Shown here one piece after another: positions 58,933 to 64,000 of a DNA stretch of 64,000 bases. The notes below the pieces were generated by a model. It had not been told where the DNA came from. It saw only the letters and a program-made list of their open reading frames with translations, and did no database searches. Location: the NCBI GenBank assembly GCA_015075725.1, contig JABTTV010000001.1, positions 2,170,001 through 2,234,000 of the forward strand. The letters run 5' to 3'. This DNA comes from Anaerolineales bacterium. Lineage in GTDB: Bacteria; Chloroflexota; Anaerolineae; Anaerolineales; Villigracilaceae. Made by a program: the position numbers and the translations under genes. Numbering within the stretch: position 1 is the first letter of the stretch; the number at the start of each line of letters is the position of its first letter.

Positions 58933-59631
58933 ATGTCAATCAATTTAGGTTTTTATGATTTTTTCTCGTATTTGCTGCCGGGGTTTGTATATCTTTATGC
59001 CGTCAATGACCTTTTGCGCGTGTTGGGTTTGAAATATATCAACCTGTCGAATTTACTGCAATCAGGTCAAGAACCAGCGTTTGGATTGGTAGCCTTGGGT
59101 TTATTTGCGGCGTATATTGTGGGGCATATCTTCGACCCGCTCTCCCTGAATTTTTTCTTCAAATTTGTGTTCCGCATTCGAAACTCGCAAGGAGCTACAA
59201 CCATTAGTTTGAATACGATCAAAGAACGATATCCCCAACTCGGTATTAAGTTCGTGCCAAAAGATTGGGAAGCGCTGCTGATTGCTCTGCGACAGCGTAG
59301 TTATGAAACTGCACAAAGCATCGATAGATTTCAGGCGGATAGTATTATGTTGAGAAACATTGCCTTTGGGCTTTTACTGATGGCAGTCACGAATATTATT
59401 GCTTTTTTCATGACCATGACTGCAACTTTTTTGCTCATCGCTTTGGCAGAGCTCTTAGCCTGTTGGATGTTGGCTTCAGAAAGTTTTAAGTTTCGTATTT
59501 GGTTCTTCACCCAAATTTTTGAAGGTTCTTTGATTTATGGCACGAGTATCGAAGAAGTCATCTCGTACGAAAAAGGACGAGACTCAAAAAGTAAGAGTCA
59601 AAAACAAACAAGCACCAAACTAAAGTTGTGA
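58933..59631 (+). CDS. Unknown membrane protein inside the hydroxyproline cluster
   Basis: A 232-residue protein with three to four hydrophobic segments (near 10-28, 48-72, 138-158 and 160-180) and a basic C-terminus (SKSKSQKQTSTKLKL). I recognise no family. It is read in the same direction as its neighbours, 37 nt after the epimerase and overlapping the FAD oxidoreductase start (its TGA overlaps the GTG). Its composition is somewhat more AT-rich than its neighbours. A transport or anchoring role in hydroxyproline use is possible but not supported by any motif. Confidence 0.65.
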   Translation: MSINLGFYDFFSYLLPGFVYLYAVNDLLRVLGLKYINLSNLLQSGQEPAFGLVALGLFAAYIVGHIFDPLSLNFFFKFVFRIRNSQGATTISLNTIKERYPQLGIKFVPKDWEALLIALRQRSYETAQSIDRFQADSIMLRNIAFGLLLMAVTNIIAFFMTMTATFLLIALAELLACWMLASESFKFRIWFFTQIFEGSLIYGTSIEEVISYEKGRDSKSKSQKQTSTKLKL

Positions 59632-60902
59632 TCAAAATGAACATAAAATCAGATAAGTTAAAGCATGATGTACTCATCATCGGCGGGGGACCCATAGGCT
59701 TAAGCTGCGCGTATTACCTTTTGAAATCTGGAAGGCAAGTCACCCTGCTCGACGCCAAAGAGATCGGCAAAGGCAGCGGATCGGGAAATGCCGGGCATAT
59801 CGTGCCGAGCCATATCATTCCGCTGGCAGCGCCGGGTGTGGTGACCTCCGCCCTCAAGTGGATGCTCGACCCGGCTCACAGTCCTTTTGGATTGAAGATA
59901 CGCCTTGACCTGAAATATATTTCGTGGCTGATCCAATTTGCATCGGCGTGCAATGAAGCCAACGTCCAGCGCGCGCTGGAGCCGTTGAAGACCCTTGGGC
60001 AGTTGAGCGCGGAGAATTTTGCCAAAATCGTCGTTGAAGAAAAATTCGATTGCCATTATCAAAGCACCGGGTTTCTGAATTTATATAAAAATCAACGCGC
60101 CTTCGATGAGGGCAAACACGAGGCGGATTTCATGCACAAGCATGGTATCCCTGTAAGCGTGCATGAAAAGGATCAAATTGCCGATATTGAACCTGCCGCG
60201 CGCGAGGATGTCCTCGGCGGTGTACATTTCACGGGCGATTCGCACCTCAACCCTGCGGTATTTTTACAGCTGCTGGGTGAACGCATCCGCGCGATGGGGG
60301 CGGAAGTGTTTGAGAACACACCTGTCACGGGGTTTGAATCAGCGGGGGGGAAAGTTCGGGTTGTAAAAACAAGCGTCGATGAGTTTGAGGCGGAGCAGGT
60401 CATCCTGGCGGCGGGAGCGTGGTCGCCCATCGTTGCGCGCGATCTGCGGCTCAATATCCCCGTCCAACCCGCGCGAGGGTATAGTCTCACCGCGTCTGCT
60501 ATTCAAAACATGCCACGCCAGGCGTTGATTTTGGGAGATCGCCGCGTGGCGGTTTCGCCGCTCGGGAATCTTCTGCGGGTTACAGGCCGGCTCGAAGTAG
60601 GTGAATTCAGCACAACGCCAAATCCGCTTTGGATTCAACGGCTGGAAAATTTTGCCCGCGAATATATTCGGCTGGATGAAAAACTGGATATCAAAGAGAC
60701 CTGGGCGGGGCTTCGCCCAACAACGCCGGATGGCGTGCCGATTATCGGCAGATCACCAAGGCATGAAAATCTTTTCCTTGCGACCGGTCATGCCATGCTT
60801 GGGTTGTCACTTGGACCCGGCACAGGGCAGGTCATTGCCGAGTTGCTCAATGGCAAACAACCATCATTCGATCTGAACCCATTTCACCTGGAACGATTTT
60901 AG
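59628..60902 (+). CDS. FAD-dependent D-amino-acid oxidoreductase (DadA-like; probable D-hydroxyproline dehydrogenase)
   Basis: A 424-residue flavoprotein of the DAO family: DVLIIGGGPIGLSCAYYLLKSG with the dinucleotide loop, LLDAKEIGKGSGSGNAGHIVPSH as the FAD-binding continuation, and a C-terminal TWAGLRPTTPDGVPIIGRS … LATGHAMLGLSLGPGTGQVIAEL. DadA and HypOX-type enzymes oxidise D-amino acids, including cis-4-hydroxy-D-proline. Adjacent epimerase and deaminase genes support hydroxyproline as substrate. GTG at 59628 overlaps the previous stop; an ATG at 59637 is an alternative start. Confidence 0.87.
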   Translation: MIKMNIKSDKLKHDVLIIGGGPIGLSCAYYLLKSGRQVTLLDAKEIGKGSGSGNAGHIVPSHIIPLAAPGVVTSALKWMLDPAHSPFGLKIRLDLKYISWLIQFASACNEANVQRALEPLKTLGQLSAENFAKIVVEEKFDCHYQSTGFLNLYKNQRAFDEGKHEADFMHKHGIPVSVHEKDQIADIEPAAREDVLGGVHFTGDSHLNPAVFLQLLGERIRAMGAEVFENTPVTGFESAGGKVRVVKTSVDEFEAEQVILAAGAWSPIVARDLRLNIPVQPARGYSLTASAIQNMPRQALILGDRRVAVSPLGNLLRVTGRLEVGEFSTTPNPLWIQRLENFAREYIRLDEKLDIKETWAGLRPTTPDGVPIIGRSPRHENLFLATGHAMLGLSLGPGTGQVIAELLNGKQPSFDLNPFHLERF

Positions 60903-60945
60903 TCATCGAAATTTACCTTTTACTCTCCAATTACTGCTTACCCCC

Positions 60946-62121
60946 TTGCCTCCCTCTTTTTTCATCATCCTCGTTTCGGTCTTTGTCGACATGCTCGGCT
61001 ATGGCATTATGCTGCCGTTGCTGCCGTTTTTCGTGCGGGCGCAGGACGGCAGCGCTGCCATCGCGGGCGGTTTGATGTCGATGTACTCGGCGATTCAGCT
61101 CGTCTCGGGTCCAATCCTTGGCGCGCTCTCCGACCGTTATGGGCGCAAACCCATTCTGCTGCTCTGTCTCTTCGGCACGGGCACGTCCTATCTTTTACTG
61201 GGCTTGGCGAACTCGCTCATCGTCATTTTCCTTGCGGTCTTTCTGGATGGACTGACCGGCTCGAACCTGACTTTGGCTCACGCTTATGTCGCAGATTCGA
61301 CCAACGCCGAAAATCGCGCTAAAGGAATTAACCACTCTCAACTCGCTTTTGGATTGGGCATCATGGCGGGACCCATCCTTGGCGGTTTACTCAGCGGATA
61401 CGGACTCAGCGTCCCGGCGCTCGTCGCTTCTTTCTTAGCCTTTGCCAATACTGTTTTCGGATTCTTTTTCCTCCCCGAGTCCTTATCCCCCGAACGCCGC
61501 GAGACCAAGCCGCTTTCTCAAGCTTTTTCGTGGGCTAGTCAATTCACGAGTGTTTTTCGACAGAAGAACATTCAACGTTTTCTGATCGTGCTCTTCCTGC
61601 TCAACCTCGCCTTTGCCGGCTTGCAGACCAACTTTCCGCTTTTTTCCCACGCTCGCTTTGGTTGGACGCCCGCCCAGAATAGCTATTTCTATTTGTATGT
61701 CGGTTTGTGCGGCGTGATCGTGCAGGGAATTTTATATGCCAAATTGCAAGCACGTTTCGGTGAACGCAGACTCATCCCGGCGGGACTCGCATTTATGGTG
61801 ATTGGCTTGGCGGGCATGGCGTTTGCTCGTCAGTCGTGGATGATCTTCCCTGCTGTGGCTGTAGTTGCGCTTGGAACGGGTATCAGCATCCCATCTCTCA
61901 CTGCGTTGGTCTCATTGCGCGTCTCGGATAGTGAGCAGGGACGGTTGATGGGCGGCAATCAAACCCTGCTGGCGTTAACGAATATTTTTGGTCCGACCAT
62001 TGCGGGGATTTCGTTCGATATCATCGACATCTCCGCGCCGTATTGGCTGGGGAGTTTGTTTGCGCTGGTCGCTTTGGGGATTGCGACGATGGACGATAGA
62101 CGGCTGACCGCTGACCGCTGA
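60946..62121 (+). CDS. MFS transporter (TetA/drug-efflux-like)
   Basis: A 391-residue transporter with twelve helices. Motif A GALSDRYGRKPIL lies between helices 2 and 3, and GPILGGLLSGYG (motif C-like) is in helix 5, typical of DHA1 antiporters. Substrate unknown; its position 43 nt after the hydroxyproline oxidoreductase could mean amino-acid transport, but the motifs favour export. The start appears to be TTG without a ribosome-binding site. Its last residues (MDDRRLTADR and stop) are encoded by a repeat of the GGACGATAGAC type. Confidence 0.85.
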   Translation: MPPSFFIILVSVFVDMLGYGIMLPLLPFFVRAQDGSAAIAGGLMSMYSAIQLVSGPILGALSDRYGRKPILLLCLFGTGTSYLLLGLANSLIVIFLAVFLDGLTGSNLTLAHAYVADSTNAENRAKGINHSQLAFGLGIMAGPILGGLLSGYGLSVPALVASFLAFANTVFGFFFLPESLSPERRETKPLSQAFSWASQFTSVFRQKNIQRFLIVLFLLNLAFAGLQTNFPLFSHARFGWTPAQNSYFYLYVGLCGVIVQGILYAKLQARFGERRLIPAGLAFMVIGLAGMAFARQSWMIFPAVAVVALGTGISIPSLTALVSLRVSDSEQGRLMGGNQTLLALTNIFGPTIAGISFDIIDISAPYWLGSLFALVALGIATMDDRRLTADR

Positions 62122-62141
62122 TCGCTGTCGGTCGTCCGCTG

Positions 62142-63401
62142 TCAGATATTTTGGATTGCTTTCACTGCTGTCATAACCCCATCTTCTTTGCTCAACGCCT
62201 CGCTGATTTCTTTTGCCTTCGCGTTCATAGCCTTGTTGTTTAATGCTTCGGTAATCGCTTGCGCTAGATTTTCTGCGTTGAGTTTTCTCTGTGGAATGGA
62301 CATGCCAACACCTAATTTTTGAACCCGCTCGCCCCAGAAGAACTGGTCGATGGCGAGGGGCAGGGCAATGGTTGGAATGCCTGCATGAAGGCTGGCGGAA
62401 GTGGTCCCTGCGCCGCCGTGATGGACGGCGGCTTTCACGCGTGGATACAGCCATCCATGCGGGACGTATTCGATGGGAAAGATGTTCTTGGATTTGATCT
62501 CGCCGTGCCATTTGGTTGGGAGAGTCAACACGGCTTGGGCGTTGGCGATATGCAAGGCTTCCTCGAGCATGGGCAAATATCCCTGCGTGCCGGGGCTGCC
62601 GAATCCTATTGCGATGAGATTCTTTGCTGAGTCGATAAATCTTTGCACACTTTCGAACTCGTCAACCCCTTCACTCGTTTCTTCTTTCGATCTCCAGTAC
62701 CCCGTGATGATTTGTTTCTTATTCCAATCTTTTGGACGCGGCACGACATGTTCACTGAAGGCGTTGAGGGTGAGCGGTTGGTGTGAGTCCGCTTGGAGGG
62801 AAGGGTCAAGCCAATGGGCGAGACCCAGCCCAAAGTCCGCGTGACGCGCGTGGTTGATCTCAGAGCGCCACGAAAGCCAGGTGGCTTGAGTCACTGCCCA
62901 ATGCGAGAGCCAGTTCCCGATCCCTGAGAGAGAAAAACGAAAAGGCAACAGCGCGGATGGAAATTCGCGGGTGGGGGTGAGCGGCTGCAAGTTTGCGCGG
63001 ACGGCAGGATTGCCCAAGCCTTCGGCGATATGCGCGCCCCAGATGGTGGGCAAGCCGTGAATGAGCAGGTCTGAGCCGCGGCAGGCTTGGGCGGCAGTAT
63101 GCAGCATGTGACGATAAAGCGGGCGGGCTTTTTGCAAAAAGGTGCGCGTGGATTGAAACGAACGAATGGGATCGGTGCCGAGCGTGAAGGGTGTAAAGTC
63201 GCCCTGCTCGATCATCAGGTCTGTGGGGTTGCCGTCGAATGGCGCGAAAGGAACGTGATGGCTCTGAATGAGGGGCGCAAACCCGCGCGGCGCTGAAATG
63301 CGGACGTTGTAACCCGCATTTTGTAAACCTTTGCCAAGCGCGATGTAAGGGATGACATCTCCACGCGTGCCACTGGTGAGAAGGGTGATGGTTTTGGGCA
63401 T
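62142..63401 (-). CDS. Glycosyltransferase, GT1/GT28-like (sterol/macrolide glucosyltransferase type)
   Basis: A 419-residue GT-B-fold glycosyltransferase. The N-terminal domain opens with LLTSGTRGDVIPYIALGKGLQNAGYNVRISAP, as in UGT80/MGT-type enzymes, and the C-terminal donor site reads VPHGWLYPRVKAAVHHGGAGTTSASLHAGIPTIALPLAIDQFFWGERV, in pieces, with the HHGGAGT signature. Such enzymes transfer sugars to sterols, hopanoids, carotenoids or macrolides. It lies beside a partial methyltransferase gene, so the two may modify the same lipid or natural product. The start at 63401 was set by family alignment. Confidence 0.88.
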   Translation of the reverse strand: MPKTITLLTSGTRGDVIPYIALGKGLQNAGYNVRISAPRGFAPLIQSHHVPFAPFDGNPTDLMIEQGDFTPFTLGTDPIRSFQSTRTFLQKARPLYRHMLHTAAQACRGSDLLIHGLPTIWGAHIAEGLGNPAVRANLQPLTPTREFPSALLPFRFSLSGIGNWLSHWAVTQATWLSWRSEINHARHADFGLGLAHWLDPSLQADSHQPLTLNAFSEHVVPRPKDWNKKQIITGYWRSKEETSEGVDEFESVQRFIDSAKNLIAIGFGSPGTQGYLPMLEEALHIANAQAVLTLPTKWHGEIKSKNIFPIEYVPHGWLYPRVKAAVHHGGAGTTSASLHAGIPTIALPLAIDQFFWGERVQKLGVGMSIPQRKLNAENLAQAITEALNNKAMNAKAKEISEALSKEDGVMTAVKAIQNI

Positions 63402-63407
63402 CAATTC

Positions 63408-63476
63408 ACCACAGATACACACAGATGAAAAGGATATGTTGAGAAAAATCTGCGTTTATCTGTGTTCATCTGTGGT
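63408..63476. repeat. Palindromic repeat between the glycosyltransferase and methyltransferase genes
   Basis: ACCACAGAT (63408-63416) and ATCTGTGGT (63468-63476) are perfect inverted copies, extended inward by ACACACAGATGA/ATCTGTGTTCATC. The stop codon and last three residues of the methyltransferase lie inside the right arm. Confidence 0.8.
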
Positions 63477-64000
63477 TGATTTTTTCAAAAACTAACATCC
63501 GATACTCCACCACTTTCATATGCAAACACTGCTGCAATGCCATGCTCCCCAGCATGGATGGCACGATGACATGTTTGATCGGAAGTTTTTCACCGAGGAA
63601 GTGCAATGCACTGGCGATGACGTTGGGCAGATTGCGCAGACGGAGATAGGGTGTCAGTTCATCGTTTTTGATGAGCAGAAGCTGATGGGCTTGCGCGAAT
63701 TGTTTGCTTTGCTCAACCGTGCGCACACCGGGGACGTACCAGCCATTTATGAAAGCGTCGAACCATTTTTGTTCGTTTGAGCTGAACGAGCGCGCCGCCT
63801 GATAATCATCCACGAGAATAAGCTTGCCGCCTTTGCAAAGCAGTCGACTCGCTTCTTTGAAATAGTTTTCCGGCTTGATGGCATGACAAACCGCTTCTAC
63901 AGAATAGACAACATTAAGCGATTCGCTGGGAAGCGGGACCGATGTGAAATCACCTTCGGCAAAATGGATTTTATTCTGCAAACCGAGTTGTTTTGCAGAA
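63466..64000 (-). CDS. Class I SAM-dependent methyltransferase (partial, 5' end outside window)
   Basis: The C-terminal part of a methyltransferase; the frame continues open past the window edge. It begins (as seen) SAKQLGLQNKIHFAEGDFTSVPLPS, the motif II region after the missing SAM-binding GxGxG, then VYSVEAVCHAIKPENYFKEASRLLCKGGKLILVDDY, as in sterol/tocopherol/UbiE-like C- and O-methyltransferases. At least 170 residues are visible. It is followed by a glycosyltransferase on the same strand, suggesting joint modification of a lipid or secondary metabolite. Confidence 0.85.
   Translation of the reverse strand, partial: SAKQLGLQNKIHFAEGDFTSVPLPSESLNVVYSVEAVCHAIKPENYFKEASRLLCKGGKLILVDDYQAARSFSSNEQKWFDAFINGWYVPGVRTVEQSKQFAQAHQLLLIKNDELTPYLRLRNLPNVIASALHFLGEKLPIKHVIVPSMLGSMALQQCLHMKVVEYRMLVFEKINHR

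Overview
The window looks like a chromosomal segment of a Chloroflexota bacterium, most likely class Anaerolineae. This is an inference from gene content: giant multi-GAF histidine kinases, a DUF4388 protein beside a small GTPase, PrsW and DUF4126/DUF2085 membrane proteins, tandem GNAT proteins, and intergenic spaces filled with word-like palindromic repeats. There is no rRNA marker to fix the taxonomy. GC content is moderate, except for an AT-rich island near 55.2-56.7 kb. I saw no tRNA, rRNA, CRISPR array, IS element or prophage.

Layout. 0-3.6 kb (minus strand): ComEC with a degenerate hydrolase domain, a STAS protein and an S51-like peptidase. 3.6-9.3 kb: housekeeping genes in mixed orientation (ZIP transporter, SDR-DUF2867 reductase, PlsY-like acyltransferase, DUF554, cobalamin adenosyltransferase, HetC-like phospholipase, GatB/YqeY). 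9.4-13.3 kb: the conserved order pgpH-ybeY-dgkA, then an endonuclease IV-like protein. 13.5-19.3 kb (minus): an envelope proteolysis group (trypsin-like lipoprotein, membrane protein, PrsW), then a GNAT protein, a NarL-type regulator, a DinB protein and an M23 peptidase. 19.4-21.5 kb: a c-di-GMP-I riboswitch and terminator in front of a secreted M6 metalloprotease. 22-23.5 kb: Hsp20 and a BMP-like lipoprotein. 24.1-27 kb: an attenuator (25-codon leader ORF plus two terminators) in front of three GNAT genes.

28.1-43.1 kb is the most distinctive region, a co-directional block of ten genes: DUF4388 protein, MglA-like GTPase, alpha/beta hydrolase, V4R protein, left-handed beta-helix protein, acyl-ACP-reductase-like protein, receiver plus degenerate GGDEF, a 2471-residue kinase with about eleven GAF domains, a receiver, and a second alpha/beta hydrolase paralogous to the first. 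It reads as a signalling unit combined with acyl or aldehyde chemistry. I know of no described system with this composition.

43.1-48.3 kb: a thiamine salvage operon (consensus promoter, TPP riboswitch, terminator, thiN, thiB, thiP, thiQ, DUF402). 48.3-55.2 kb: small membrane proteins, 6-phosphofructokinase, M29 aminopeptidase, a two-domain ADH/Gfo-Idh oxidoreductase and a GNAT protein. 55.2-56.7 kb: a foreign-looking island with a frameshifted TIR-domain remnant, an HNH nuclease and a membrane protein. 56.9-60.9 kb: a probable trans-4-hydroxyproline catabolic cluster (DapA-family deaminase, epimerase, FAD oxidoreductase) with an unknown membrane protein inside it. 60.9-64 kb: an MFS exporter, a glycosyltransferase and a truncated methyltransferase.

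Two window-wide themes stand out. First, several genes have a near-consensus TATAAT box only 6-8 nt before the start codon, predicting leaderless or nearly leaderless mRNAs. Second, palindromic, word-like repeats fill intergenic regions and also run in frame into coding sequences: the hydroxyproline epimerase, the thiamine ABC ATPase and permease, the two-domain oxidoreductase, and several gene ends.
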